NCBI RefSeq assembly: GCF_020164785.1
Contig: NZ_JAIUGX010000002.1
Span: forward strand, 310,001-374,000
Reading direction: 5' to 3'
Source of the DNA: Mesorhizobium sp. ES1-1
GTDB taxonomy: Bacteria > Pseudomonadota > Alphaproteobacteria > Rhizobiales > Rhizobiaceae
Length of the DNA stretch: 64,000 bases
The position numbers and the translations under genes are program-made. Below are positions 15,592 through 24,309 of the stretch, piece after piece. Each line of letters begins with the position of its first letter. Positions within the stretch are counted from its first letter, which is position 1. The notes below the pieces were generated by a model. It was not told the DNA's origin and did not search any database. It saw only the letters and a program-made list of their open reading frames with translations.

Positions 15592-17469
15592 ATGCTAGTT
15601 ATCTCTGACCTTTCGCTCCGCATGGCCGGACGCCTGCTTCTCGACCATGCCTCGCTGATCCTGCCGGCCGGCACCAAGGCTGGCCTGGTCGGCCGCAACG
15701 GCACCGGCAAGACGACGCTGTTCAAGGCCATCACGGGCGATCTCGCCTCCGAGACAGGCTCGATCAGCCTGCCCAAGAACACGCGCATCGGCCAGGTGGC
15801 GCAGGAGGCGCCCGGCACCGAGGATCCGTTGATCGAGATCGTGCTCAAGGCGGACCTTGAGCGCACGGCGCTCCTCGAAGAGGAAAAGACGGCCTCCGAC
15901 CCAAACCGCATCGCCGATATCCACATGCGGCTGGCCGACATCGACGCGCATTCGGCCGAGTCCCGCGCCGCCACAATCCTTGCCGGGCTTGGCTTCGATG
16001 ATGCCGCGCAGCGGCGCCCGGCCTCGTCCTTCTCCGGTGGCTGGCGCATGCGCGTCGCGCTTGCCGCGGTGTTGTTTTCCGAGCCCGATCTGCTGCTGCT
16101 CGACGAGCCGACCAACTATCTCGATCTCGAAGGCACCTTGTGGCTGGAAAACTATGTGTCGAAATATCCGCACACCGTGCTTCTGATCTCGCATGATCGC
16201 GACCTGCTCAACCGCGCCGTCAACTCGATCGTCCATCTCGACCAGAAGAAGCTGACTTTCTGGCGGGGCGGCTATGACCAGTTCGCGCGCCAGTACGCGG
16301 AACAGAAGGAATTGCAGGAGAAGGGGCGCGTCAAGCAGGAGGCCGCCCGCAAGCATATGGAATCGTTCGTCGAGCGCTTCCGCGCCAAGGCTTCGAAAGC
16401 CAGGCAGGCGCAGTCGCGCATCAAGGCGCTGGAGAAGATGAAGCCGATCGCCGCCATCGTGAACGACACGGTGCGGCCATTCTCGTTTCCAGAGCCCATA
16501 AAGACGGTGGCTTCGCCGATCGTGGCGCTGAACAACGTCAATGTCGGCTACACCGTAGGCCAGCCGATCCTGAAGAAGATGACGCTGCGCATCGATGCAG
16601 ACGATCGCATCGCGTTGCTTGGCGCCAATGGCAACGGCAAGTCGACCTTCGCCAAATTGCTGTCGGGCCGGCTCAAGCAGGAGAGCGGCACCATGACGGT
16701 GGCGCCTGGCCTGAAGGTGGCGATATTCGCCCAGCATCAGCTCGACGATCTCCGCCCGGAGGAAAACGCTTACGAGCATGTGCGCCGGCTGATGCCTGAG
16801 GCTCCGGAATCCAAGGTGCGCGGTCGCGTCGCCCAGTTCGGCCTGTCGACCGAGAAGATGAACACTCCCGCCAAGGACCTATCCGGCGGCGAGAAGGCGA
16901 GGCTGCTCATGGGCCTCTCGGCGTTCGAGGGTCCGAACCTGTTCATCCTCGACGAACCGACCAACCATCTCGACATCGACAGCCGCGAATCGCTGATCCA
17001 TGCGCTGAACGAGTTTCCGGGCGCGGTGATCCTGATCTCGCATGACCGCCATCTCCTGGAGGCGACGGCCGACCGGCTTTGGCTGGTCAAGGAGGGCGCG
17101 GTCAATCCGTATGACGGCGATCTCGAGGACTACAAGACGCTGGTCACCGGCGTATCGGGCGACCGCCGCGGCAAGCGCGAGGCGGACAAGGCCTCGAAGG
17201 CCGACCGTCGCCGCGACGCCGCAGCGCGCCGCGCCACTTTCGAACCCCTGGCGAAGGAGATCCGCGCCACCGAGGCGCTGATGGACCGCCTGCGCAAGCG
17301 CATCGACGGCATTGAGGACGAACTGGCCAACCCTGCGATCTACGAAAAGGATCCCTCGACGGCGACGCGGCTGGCCAAGGAACGCTCGCAACTCGCGCAA
17401 ACGCTGGCAGGCCATGAAGAAAAATGGCTGACCATGTCGGCGGAGTATGAGGAAGGTACGGCGGAGTGA
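15592..17469 (+). CDS. ABC-F family ATPase (Uup/YheS-like)
   Basis: A 625-residue soluble protein with two ABC ATPase domains and no membrane segments. Walker A motifs are GRNGTGKTT and GANGNGKST, signatures SFSGGWRMR and LSGGEKARL, Walker B regions LLLLDEPTNYLD and LFILDEPTNHLD. The basic helical linker between domains (about residues 235-300, KARQAQSRIKALEK) is the ABC-F ribosome-interacting element, and a C-terminal coiled coil (residues about 530-620) resembles Uup/YheS. ABC-F proteins act on the ribosome rather than in transport. ATG at 15592 is placed at the start of the ABC fold. Confidence 0.92.
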   Translation: MLVISDLSLRMAGRLLLDHASLILPAGTKAGLVGRNGTGKTTLFKAITGDLASETGSISLPKNTRIGQVAQEAPGTEDPLIEIVLKADLERTALLEEEKTASDPNRIADIHMRLADIDAHSAESRAATILAGLGFDDAAQRRPASSFSGGWRMRVALAAVLFSEPDLLLLDEPTNYLDLEGTLWLENYVSKYPHTVLLISHDRDLLNRAVNSIVHLDQKKLTFWRGGYDQFARQYAEQKELQEKGRVKQEAARKHMESFVERFRAKASKARQAQSRIKALEKMKPIAAIVNDTVRPFSFPEPIKTVASPIVALNNVNVGYTVGQPILKKMTLRIDADDRIALLGANGNGKSTFAKLLSGRLKQESGTMTVAPGLKVAIFAQHQLDDLRPEENAYEHVRRLMPEAPESKVRGRVAQFGLSTEKMNTPAKDLSGGEKARLLMGLSAFEGPNLFILDEPTNHLDIDSRESLIHALNEFPGAVILISHDRHLLEATADRLWLVKEGAVNPYDGDLEDYKTLVTGVSGDRRGKREADKASKADRRRDAAARRATFEPLAKEIRATEALMDRLRKRIDGIEDELANPAIYEKDPSTATRLAKERSQLAQTLAGHEEKWLTMSAEYEEGTAE

Positions 17470-17551
17470 GTGCGTAATCTCCCCACGAGGGAGCAGTTTG
17501 ACGGGTCATCTGGCCCTACACGCCGACACCGAAACCCGCTAATCTGCCCCG

Positions 17552-19660
17552 ATGAACCAGCACGCCAAGCTTCGTATCGGCCATTCGGCCTGTCCGCATG
17601 ATTGTCCTTCGACCTGCGCGCTCGAGGTCGAGCTGCTTGATGGCAACCGCATCGGCCGCGTCCATGGCGCCAAGGCCAATAGCTACACCGCGGGCGTCAT
17701 CTGCGCCAAGGTCGCGCGCTATGCCGACCGCGTCCATCATCCCGACAGGTTGCTGAAGCCGCTGATCCGTGCCGGCGCCAAGGGCGAGGGCGCCTGGAAA
17801 GAATCCAGCTGGGAAGCCGCCCTCGATCTCGTCGCCGAAAAGTTCATCGCGGCGGAGGCAAAATACGGCTCTGAGACTGTCTGGCCCTACTACTACGCCG
17901 GCACGATGGGCCTGGTGCAGCGCGATGGCATCGACCGGCTGCGTCATGCGAAAAAATACTCGGGCTTTTTCGGGTCTATCTGCACCAACCTGGCCTGGAC
18001 CGGCTGGATGATGGGGGTAGGTGCCTTGCGCGGGCCCGATCCGCGCGAAATGGCGAAATCGGATTGCGTCGTGATCTGGGGCACCAACGCCGTGGTCACC
18101 CAAGTCAATGTGATGACCCATGCCATCAAGGCCCGCAAGGAGCGTGGTGCCAGGATCATCGTCATCGACGTCTACGAGAACGCGACGATGAGGCAGGCCG
18201 ATCTCGGGCTGGCGCTGAAGCCCGGTACCGATGGCGCCTTGGCCTGCGCGGTCATGCATGTTCTGTTCAGGGAAGGCATGGCGGACCGCGCCTATCTCTC
18301 GAAATATACCGACGATCCTGCCGGGCTTGAAGCGCACCTTCGGACCCGCACGCCGGAATGGGCAGCCGCGATCACTGGCTTGACCGTGGCCGAGATCGAA
18401 GCCTTCGCCCGCATCGTTGGCACAACCAAGAAAACCTATTTCCGCCTCGGCTATGGTTTCTCGCGCCAGCGCAATGGTTCTGCCAACATGCATGCGGCAG
18501 CGTCGATAGCCGCGGTCACCGGTTGCTGGCAATATGAGGGCGGCGGTGCCTTTCATTCGAATTCCGGCATCTTCAGGCTCAATCAGGATGTGCTGGAAGG
18601 CACGAAAATGCGGGATCCCTCGATCCGCTACCTCGACCAGTCGCGCACCGGCCCGGTGCTGACCGGAGCGGCGGACGCTCTCTACGGAGGGCCGCCGGTG
18701 ACGGCGATGCTGATCCAGAACACCAACCCGGCCAATGTCGCGCCTGAGCAGCGGCTGGTGAGACAGGGCTTTCTGCGCGACGACCTGTTCACCTGCGTGC
18801 ACGAGCAGTTCATGACCGACACCGCGAAACTCGCCGATGTCGTGCTGCCCGCAACCATGTTTCTGGAGCATGACGACATCTACAAGGGTGGCGGCAACCA
18901 GCACATCACGCTCGGCCCGAAGCTGATCGAGCCGCCGGAAGGGCCCCGCACCAACCATTTCGTCATCGAGGAACTGGCTCGGCGCCTGGGCGTCGCCGAC
19001 CGGCCAGGGTTCGGTCTCACCGAGCAGCAGCACATCGACATCATCCTCGGCAAGCGCGGACTGGGCAGCTTCGACAGTCTGAAGGAAGACAAATGGGTCG
19101 ACCTGCAGCCGGATTTCGAGGCAGCGCATTTCATCAACGGCTTTGGCCATGCCGACGGCAAGTTTCACTTCCGCGCCAATTGGCGCGGGCAGGCGGCACC
19201 CAACCGGCCGCCAAAAAGCATGGGTCTGTTGGGCCCGGTGGAGAGCCTGCCGGAATTCCCCGATCACGTCGATCTCATCGAGGCCGCCGACGAGGCGCAT
19301 CCATTCCGCCTGGCGACCTCGCCGGCGCGCAATTTTCTCAACTCGACCTTTGCCGAGACGCCGGTATCCAGGGCCAAGGAAGGCCGCCCGGAACTTCTTC
19401 TGCATCCGGACGATGCCGCCGCTCATGGGCTCGCCGACGGCGACCGTGTCGAAATCGGCAACCAGCGCGGCGAGGTGGTGCTGCACGCCAAACTGTTCGA
19501 CGGCATCAAGCGCGGCGTCGTCATCGCCGAGGGCATCTGGCCGAACAGCGCTCATGAGCGCGGCGAGGGCATAAATGTGCTCACGGGCGCCGATGCGCCG
19601 GCGCCATATGGCGGGGCTGCCTTCCATGATAACAAGGTGTGGCTGCGCGCGGCAAGTTGA
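17552..19660 (+). CDS. Molybdopterin (bis-MGD) oxidoreductase, DMSO-reductase superfamily
   Basis: A 702-residue catalytic subunit. An N-terminal [4Fe-4S] site is formed by Cys14, Cys18, Cys22 (SACPHDCPSTC) and Cys51 (GVICAKV). Cys144 in FGSICTN is the likely molybdenum ligand. Bis-MGD binding regions follow (VIWGTNAVVTQVN, IQNTNPANVAPEQ), and the C-terminal beta-barrel domain closes the protein. There is no Tat signal, so it is cytoplasmic. No electron-transfer or membrane subunit is adjacent, so the partner and substrate are unknown. Cofactor supply could come from moaDE in the same window. The start ATG at 17552 puts the iron-sulfur motif at residue 14. Confidence 0.9.
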   Translation: MNQHAKLRIGHSACPHDCPSTCALEVELLDGNRIGRVHGAKANSYTAGVICAKVARYADRVHHPDRLLKPLIRAGAKGEGAWKESSWEAALDLVAEKFIAAEAKYGSETVWPYYYAGTMGLVQRDGIDRLRHAKKYSGFFGSICTNLAWTGWMMGVGALRGPDPREMAKSDCVVIWGTNAVVTQVNVMTHAIKARKERGARIIVIDVYENATMRQADLGLALKPGTDGALACAVMHVLFREGMADRAYLSKYTDDPAGLEAHLRTRTPEWAAAITGLTVAEIEAFARIVGTTKKTYFRLGYGFSRQRNGSANMHAAASIAAVTGCWQYEGGGAFHSNSGIFRLNQDVLEGTKMRDPSIRYLDQSRTGPVLTGAADALYGGPPVTAMLIQNTNPANVAPEQRLVRQGFLRDDLFTCVHEQFMTDTAKLADVVLPATMFLEHDDIYKGGGNQHITLGPKLIEPPEGPRTNHFVIEELARRLGVADRPGFGLTEQQHIDIILGKRGLGSFDSLKEDKWVDLQPDFEAAHFINGFGHADGKFHFRANWRGQAAPNRPPKSMGLLGPVESLPEFPDHVDLIEAADEAHPFRLATSPARNFLNSTFAETPVSRAKEGRPELLLHPDDAAAHGLADGDRVEIGNQRGEVVLHAKLFDGIKRGVVIAEGIWPNSAHERGEGINVLTGADAPAPYGGAAFHDNKVWLRAAS

Positions 19661-19835
19661 ACCGTGGCCCGCCGGCTCAAGAACAGTTTCATTGCCAGCG
19701 TCACCTCCGCTCGATCTGGCTACATCGTTGCGATGCTAATTTAGCAGAAGTTAAATTTATATCGTTTGGGATTGCGGGAAACTAGGGTCTTCCCTGCATG
19801 GTCCTGCCTGCCTTTGGGGACTGGCAGGACGATCG

Positions 19836-20048
19836 ATGCGCGGGCGGGGATGGATAAAGGAAATACGCCGGGACGAGGCTCGTCGCGTGCGTGCGCGCAT
19901 CGCGGAACTCGAGTGCGAACTCATGGCGGCATCATCCAAGGGGCGGCGTGGGCGGTTCGAAGCCGGGCACGAATTACGCAACGCGAAGTCCCGTCTGGAA
20001 CTGCTTGAAGACTGCCTCGCCGACATGGACGGGAAGACCGTGGCATAG
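19836..20048 (+). CDS. Small charged protein of unknown function
   Basis: A 70-residue Arg/Glu-rich protein with a predicted coiled-coil helix (RVRARIAELECELMAA and NAKSRLELLEDCLADM). It is preceded by GGCAGGAC as a possible ribosome-binding site. Unknown family; the amphipathic pattern over both helices and codon choice favour a real gene, but this is the least certain of the small genes here. Confidence 0.5.
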   Translation: MRGRGWIKEIRRDEARRVRARIAELECELMAASSKGRRGRFEAGHELRNAKSRLELLEDCLADMDGKTVA

Positions 20049-20095
20049 CTGAATTTTGGTCCACCTTCCAGCGCCACCGTCACCGGGTGGAGAAA

Positions 20096-20120
20096 GGAAC
20101 CAAATGTCAATTTGCCGGTT
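20096..20120 (+). promoter_or_regulatory. Possible GGAAC-N16-GGTT stress-type promoter
   Basis: GGAAC (20096-20100), 16 bases, then GGTT (20117-20120), 27 bases before the start of the small membrane-protein gene. It deviates from the CGTT consensus by one base. Confidence 0.25.
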
Positions 20121-20146
20121 CCTTCTGCTCCAACGGAGATCCCGCC

Positions 20147-20311
20147 ATGTTTCGTCTGCTTGTCACCGGCGCTTTGGTCTATGTCGCTTACCGCGTCACC
20201 CAGCGAATGATCCAGGATGTCCCGGACGCGGTAGATCCGCTCCTGCTGCCGCCACCGCAAAATGACCGGGGCGCGTTGCGTCGGCAGTCGGCGGCCAACG
20301 CGCGTCGTTAG
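20147..20311 (+). CDS. Small single-pass membrane protein
   Basis: A 54-residue protein starting MFRLLVTGALVYVAYRV, one transmembrane helix, followed by a Pro- and Arg-rich tail. GGAG lies eight bases before the ATG at 20147, which is preferred to the in-frame ATG at 20087 because the helix then sits at the N-terminus. Function unknown; a possible stress-type promoter is just upstream. Confidence 0.6.
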   Translation: MFRLLVTGALVYVAYRVTQRMIQDVPDAVDPLLLPPPQNDRGALRRQSAANARR

Positions 20312-20392
20312 CCCGGCCGCCCTAGCCGACGATCGGCGCGGCGGAACTGCCATCGGCGTTGCGAACAAAGTGGAAACGATGCTTGATGGGCG

Positions 20393-22483
20393 ATGAGCCT
20401 CGCCGCATCTGATTCGACGTTTCGCGACCCGACCATACCGCCTTATCTGGCCCGTCTGAACGACGCCCAACGTCTTGCCGTCGAGCACGGCGACGGCAAG
20501 ATCGGCGGTCCCCTGCTGGTGATCGCGGGCGCGGGCTCCGGCAAGACCAACACGCTGGCGCACCGTGTCGCCCACCTTATCGTAAAGGGTGCGGATCCCC
20601 GCCGCATTCTGTTGATGACATTTTCCCGCCGCGCCGCGTCCGAAATGGCAAAGCGTGTCGAGCGCATCGCAGGCGAAGTGCTCGGTCGTGACGCTGCCGT
20701 GGTTACCGATGCGCTGACCTGGGCCGGCACTTTCCACGGCATCGGCGCGCGGCTGTTGCGCGATTACGCGCTGGAGATCGGCTTGGATCCGGCCTTCACC
20801 ATCCACGACCGCGAAGATTCCGCCGACCTCATGAACCTCGTGCGCCATGAACTCGGCTTCTCCAAGACGGAATCGCGCTTTCCAACCAAAGGCACCTGCC
20901 TGGCCATCTATTCGCGCGCCGTCAACGCGCAGGCGCCGCTCGGCGAAATCCTGGGCGCCGCATTCCCTTGGTGCGCTGGCTGGGCCGATCAATTGAAAGA
21001 ACTTTTCGCTTCCTATGTCGAAGCCAAGCAGGCGCAGAACGTGCTCGATTACGACGATCTTCTGCTCTACTGGGCGCAAATGGCGGCCGAGCCCGAGATA
21101 GCAGTCCATCTCGGGGGACGCTTCGACCACGTTCTGGTGGATGAATATCAGGACACCAACCGGTTGCAGGCCTCGATCCTGATGGGGCTGAAACCCGACG
21201 GCGCCGGACTGACCGTGGTCGGCGACGACGCGCAATCCATCTATTCGTTCCGAGCCGCCGAAGTGCGCAACATCCTCGACTTTCCCAAGCAGTTCGCCCG
21301 GGCCGCCGACGTGGTCATGCTGGAGCGCAATTACCGCTCCACCGAGACGATTCTGGCCGCCGCGAACGCGGTGATCGGCGAGGCCTCGGAGCGCTTTACG
21401 AAAAACCTTTGGTCGCAGCGCAAATCCACGGACAGGCCAAGACTGGTGAGCGTGCGCGACGAGGTCGAGCAGGCCAACTTCGTCTGCGATACGATCCTGG
21501 CAGAGCGCGAGGGAGGCACAGCGCTGAAATCCCAGGCGGTGCTGTTCCGCGCCTCGCATCACAGCGGTCCGCTGGAGATCGAACTGACCCGCCGCAACAT
21601 TCCTTTCGTCAAGTTTGGCGGGCTGAAGTTCCTCGATGCCGCACACGTCAAGGACGTGCTGGCGGTGTTGCGTTTCGCGGAAAACCCGCGCGACCGGGTC
21701 GCCGGATTTCGTGTGCTGCAGCTTTTGCCGGGCATCGGGCCCTCGGCCGCCGCGCAGATCGTCGAGACGATGACGACAGCGCTTGACGAAGCCATGGGCT
21801 TGGCCGGATGGCGTCCGCCGCAACGCGCCGCGGACGACTGGCCGGCTTTCGTCTCGCTTTATTCCGGCCTGCGCGCCGGCGCCAAATGGCCGGCTGACCT
21901 CGAGCAAGTCAGGTTATGGTATGAGCCGCATCTGGAACGCTTCCATGAGGACGCGACCACGCGCCGTGCCGATCTCCTTCAGCTCGAGCAGATCGGCGCG
22001 GCCTATGCCTCGCGCGAGCGGTTTCTCACCGAACTGACGCTAGATCCGCCGGATGCGACGAGTGACCAGGCCGGTCCACCGCATCGCGACGAGGATTATC
22101 TGATCCTGTCGACCATCCATTCGGCCAAGGGTCAGGAATGGAAGAACGTCTTTGTCCTCAACACCGTCGACGGTTGCATTCCGGCCGACCTTGGAGTCGG
22201 AACCAGGGAAGAGATCGATGAAGAACGCCGCCTGCTCTACGTGGCGATGACGCGGGCCAAGGACAGTCTCAACCTGGTCATGCCCCAACGCTTCTTCACG
22301 CACGGGCAGGCAGCGCGAGGCGATCGCCACGTCTACGCCTCGCGCACGCGATTCATTCCCGCTTCCATTCTGGGCGCCTTCGAGCAGATGGCGTGGCCGG
22401 GCGCGCAGGCCGCGCAGGGCAGGGCGGCCCGGCCTGAGGTGCGCGTCGATATCGGCGCCCGCATGCGCGGCATGTGGAAATAG
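20393..22483 (+). CDS. UvrD/Rep-family (SF1A) ATP-dependent DNA helicase
   Basis: A 696-residue helicase with all SF1A motifs in order: Q motif LNDAQRLAV, Walker A GAGSGKT, Ia LLMTFSRRAASEM, II VDEYQDTN, III GDDAQSIYSFRAA, IV/V LSTIHSAKGQEWKNVFV and VI VAMTRAKDSLNLVM. It unwinds 3'-5' and probably acts in repair or in clearing replication obstacles. It is shorter at the C-terminus than E. coli UvrD (720 residues). It is the only convincing gene in its region; long antisense frames over it are shadows. Confidence 0.93.
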   Translation: MSLAASDSTFRDPTIPPYLARLNDAQRLAVEHGDGKIGGPLLVIAGAGSGKTNTLAHRVAHLIVKGADPRRILLMTFSRRAASEMAKRVERIAGEVLGRDAAVVTDALTWAGTFHGIGARLLRDYALEIGLDPAFTIHDREDSADLMNLVRHELGFSKTESRFPTKGTCLAIYSRAVNAQAPLGEILGAAFPWCAGWADQLKELFASYVEAKQAQNVLDYDDLLLYWAQMAAEPEIAVHLGGRFDHVLVDEYQDTNRLQASILMGLKPDGAGLTVVGDDAQSIYSFRAAEVRNILDFPKQFARAADVVMLERNYRSTETILAAANAVIGEASERFTKNLWSQRKSTDRPRLVSVRDEVEQANFVCDTILAEREGGTALKSQAVLFRASHHSGPLEIELTRRNIPFVKFGGLKFLDAAHVKDVLAVLRFAENPRDRVAGFRVLQLLPGIGPSAAAQIVETMTTALDEAMGLAGWRPPQRAADDWPAFVSLYSGLRAGAKWPADLEQVRLWYEPHLERFHEDATTRRADLLQLEQIGAAYASRERFLTELTLDPPDATSDQAGPPHRDEDYLILSTIHSAKGQEWKNVFVLNTVDGCIPADLGVGTREEIDEERRLLYVAMTRAKDSLNLVMPQRFFTHGQAARGDRHVYASRTRFIPASILGAFEQMAWPGAQAAQGRAARPEVRVDIGARMRGMWK

Positions 22484-22689
22484 ATCGCCGGCAACGGCAC
22501 ACCAGGCATAACGCCGGTCCCCTGTCGGTTGGCCAGGCACCTCATCCGATTCTCGCCGTGTTTGAAACGATCCAACATCGAGGGAGACCGTGGATAAACG
22601 ACGATGGTCGTCATTTGACGACTGGTCAAAGAGACGGCTGGTTCCCACTCTGACCCGATCGGTACTCCCTGAAGCGAGAGGACGCAGCG

Positions 22690-22917
22690 ATGGCAGGTGA
22701 GGATGATGGCGTCGGACCGGGAGATTTCGAGCTTGTCCCCGAATCCGGCACGGACGCGGAATTTGTCCTCGATCATGGCTGGCAGTCGCATGCTGCCATC
22801 AAGAGGATGAAAGTCGCCGAGGGAGCCAATATTCCACCCATGGTGAACCTGAAGACCATCAGCCGGGTTTCACTCGCGCAGCGCCTGAAAGCGGCCTCCA
22901 CCAAGAAGGGGGCATGA
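22690..22917 (+). CDS. Small protein of unknown function, paired with the downstream DUF1036-like gene
   Basis: A 75-residue protein, acidic first half (GEDDGVGPGDFELVPESGTD), basic second half (SLAQRLKAASTKKGA). AGAGGA precedes the ATG. The next gene starts three bases after its stop, so the two are probably co-transcribed. Family not recognised. Confidence 0.5.
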   Translation: MAGEDDGVGPGDFELVPESGTDAEFVLDHGWQSHAAIKRMKVAEGANIPPMVNLKTISRVSLAQRLKAASTKKGA

Positions 22918-22920
22918 CGG

Positions 22921-23292
22921 GTGCGGATCCACCTTGTCGGCAAGACTCAAGGTCCCATCTGGGTGAGCATGATGACCTATGCGCCTGACATATGCGGCGG
23001 CTCCGGCGGTGGCGACTGGTACGTCCAGGGATGGTGGCAGGTAGATTTCGGAAAAACCATCAAGACGACCATCGATACCGACAACCGCTATCTTGCCTTC
23101 TATGCCGAGGCGTCCGACGGTCGTGTCTGGGGCGGCCCATACGGGCCGGTGGATTGTCCCCAGCCGCGATTTCAGGCGTGCATCGGCCTGTTGAACAACC
23201 CCAACTTCAGTGGGTTGCCGGACAGGCGCTTGGGATTTCGCCTCATCGACGGCGGAGCCAACAAGCCCTCGAACCTCTACATCCGTCTGTAG
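22921..23292 (+). CDS. DUF1036-like protein
   Basis: A 123-residue protein with a GTG start. The pattern WVSMMTYAPD ... DWYVQGWWQVDFGKTIKT ... LAFYAEASDGRVWGGPYGPV resembles DUF1036 proteins, in which the GWW and Y/FYAE segments and flanking cysteines are conserved. There are three cysteines (CGGSGG, DCPQ, ACIG). Most DUF1036 proteins have a signal or membrane segment; none is seen here, so either the true start lies elsewhere or this is a cytoplasmic variant. Function unknown. Probably in one unit with the 75-residue gene just upstream. Confidence 0.55.
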   Translation: MRIHLVGKTQGPIWVSMMTYAPDICGGSGGGDWYVQGWWQVDFGKTIKTTIDTDNRYLAFYAEASDGRVWGGPYGPVDCPQPRFQACIGLLNNPNFSGLPDRRLGFRLIDGGANKPSNLYIRL

Positions 23293-23490
23293 CCGAGGCC
23301 GCCCCATCGCTGCGAGACCGGGTGGGGAATAACACGCGAACACGATATGCGCGGCAAGCTGGCCCGAGTGACCGGTATGAGACCCGGATGATCTCTCTGC
23401 CATAGCGCTCGTAGCCGGCTCAACCGCGTGCACCGACCGGCGATAGTCGGCTGCAAAGACGCGCCCGTGACACCGAAATCCATTCAAACC

Positions 23491-23504
23491 GAACCGTTCG
23501 GTTC
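23491..23504. promoter_or_regulatory. Palindrome GAACCGTTCGGTTC, possible operator
   Basis: A 6-2-6 perfect inverted repeat sharing the ACCGTTCGGT core with 1244-1255. It is 280 bases upstream of the next gene and has no obvious target, so the role is uncertain. Confidence 0.25.
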
Positions 23505-23677
23505 GATTTATGTTGACAGACCGTGCACCCTGGATGAACGCCGGGCCTGCTGGCGTGATGCCATGCCAAAGCACGGTTCCTATAACATCATGATTTGGAA
23601 GACAAAATTCTGACCGCTCGAAGCGGACACAGTTTTCAAGACCCGGATCGGACTCGGCGGGGCACATCTTCGTGATT

Positions 23678-23703
23678 GGAACATATAAGCCTCTCCACCC
23701 ATT
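23678..23703 (+). promoter_or_regulatory. Possible GGAAC-N17-CATT stress-type promoter
   Basis: GGAAC (23678-23682), 17 bases, then CATT (23700-23703), about 83 bases before the first tandem peptide gene. One base differs from the CGTT consensus of the EcfG sigma factor. Confidence 0.3.
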
Positions 23704-23785
23704 TCGGGGTGGTCCAAGCGACGCGAATTCCTCCCAAGGGCACGCCACTAGATGGACAGAACAAAAGCATACTGGAGTACTCAAA

Positions 23786-24010
23786 ATGACCAAGATCGCA
23801 CTGACCGCCGCCGCAATTCTCGTTGCAACCGGCACCGCATTTGCGGGCAGCGGAAACTACGGTTCCGACAATGTGAATCAGCCGGTTCCCAACCAGTCGG
23901 CCAACGTCGACACCACTCGCACCGGTTCGATCCTCAAGTCCGACCAGGCGCAGGGTGACGCCAATGCAAACGTACCCGCTCAATCGGGCCAAGGCATCTG
24001 GGGGCGCTGA
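23786..24010 (+). CDS. Small secreted protein, DUF680-like, copy 1
   Basis: A 74-residue protein with a signal peptide (MTKIALTAAAILVATGTAFA, 20 residues) and a short mature region with Asn/Gln/Asp-rich sequence (GSDNVNQPVPNQ, SDQAQGDANANVPAQ) ending in GQGIWGR. It resembles DUF680, a family of small secreted proteins described from Mesorhizobium. Function unknown. The ATG follows an ACTGGAG ribosome-binding region. It lies 51 bases before a near-identical second copy, so the pair is a recent tandem duplication and probably one transcript. Confidence 0.8.
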   Translation: MTKIALTAAAILVATGTAFAGSGNYGSDNVNQPVPNQSANVDTTRTGSILKSDQAQGDANANVPAQSGQGIWGR

Positions 24011-24061
24011 GTTCAGCGTCCACAACTCCCACAAGTACAAATTTCAGATTGGAGTATTACA

Positions 24062-24286
24062 ATGACCAAGATCGCTCTTACCGCCGCCGCCATCCTTGTC
24101 GCAACAGGCACCGCTTTTGCCGGCAGCGATAACTTTGGTTCCGACAACGTCAACCAGCCGGTTGCCGACCAGTCGACCAACGTCGACACGACTTACACCG
24201 GTTCCATCCTGAAGTCCGACCAGGCCCAGGGTGACGCCAACGCCAACGTGCCGGCTCAGTCTGGCCAGGGCATCTGGGGTCGCTGA
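24062..24286 (+). CDS. Small secreted protein, DUF680-like, copy 2
   Basis: A 74-residue paralogue of the gene at 23786. The signal peptide and the C-terminal half (GSILKSDQAQGDANANV, PAQSGQGIWGR) are identical, and only a handful of mature positions differ (for example NYG/NFG, PNQSAN/ADQSTN, TTR/TTY). GGAG precedes the start. A strong terminator follows 24 bases after the stop. No cysteines, so not a disulfide peptide. The strict conservation of the C-terminus suggests that part is functional. Confidence 0.82.
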   Translation: MTKIALTAAAILVATGTAFAGSDNFGSDNVNQPVADQSTNVDTTYTGSILKSDQAQGDANANVPAQSGQGIWGR

Positions 24287-24309
24287 TCTCCAAGACCTTG
24301 GAATACACA

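Larger units (their letters stand above)
23293..23785. other. Intergenic region upstream of the tandem secreted peptides
   Basis: About 490 bases with no convincing gene. It contains the palindrome at 23491-23504, a TTGACA at 23513-23518 without a matching -10, and a GGAAC-type promoter candidate at 23678-23703. Confidence 0.45.

Noticed and set aside
17516..19627. About 700-codon minus-strand frame over the molybdenum oxidoreductase gene
   Set aside because: Shadow frame caused by GC-rich third positions; the plus-strand protein has an intact iron-sulfur site and cofactor motifs.
19757..21907. About 700-codon minus-strand frame over the helicase gene
   Set aside because: Shadow of the plus-strand UvrD-like gene, which carries all helicase motifs; the antisense product has no recognisable domain.
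23428..23613. 61-codon frame around the palindrome at 23491
   Set aside because: No ribosome-binding site, and a palindrome falls inside it; coding status is not supported.
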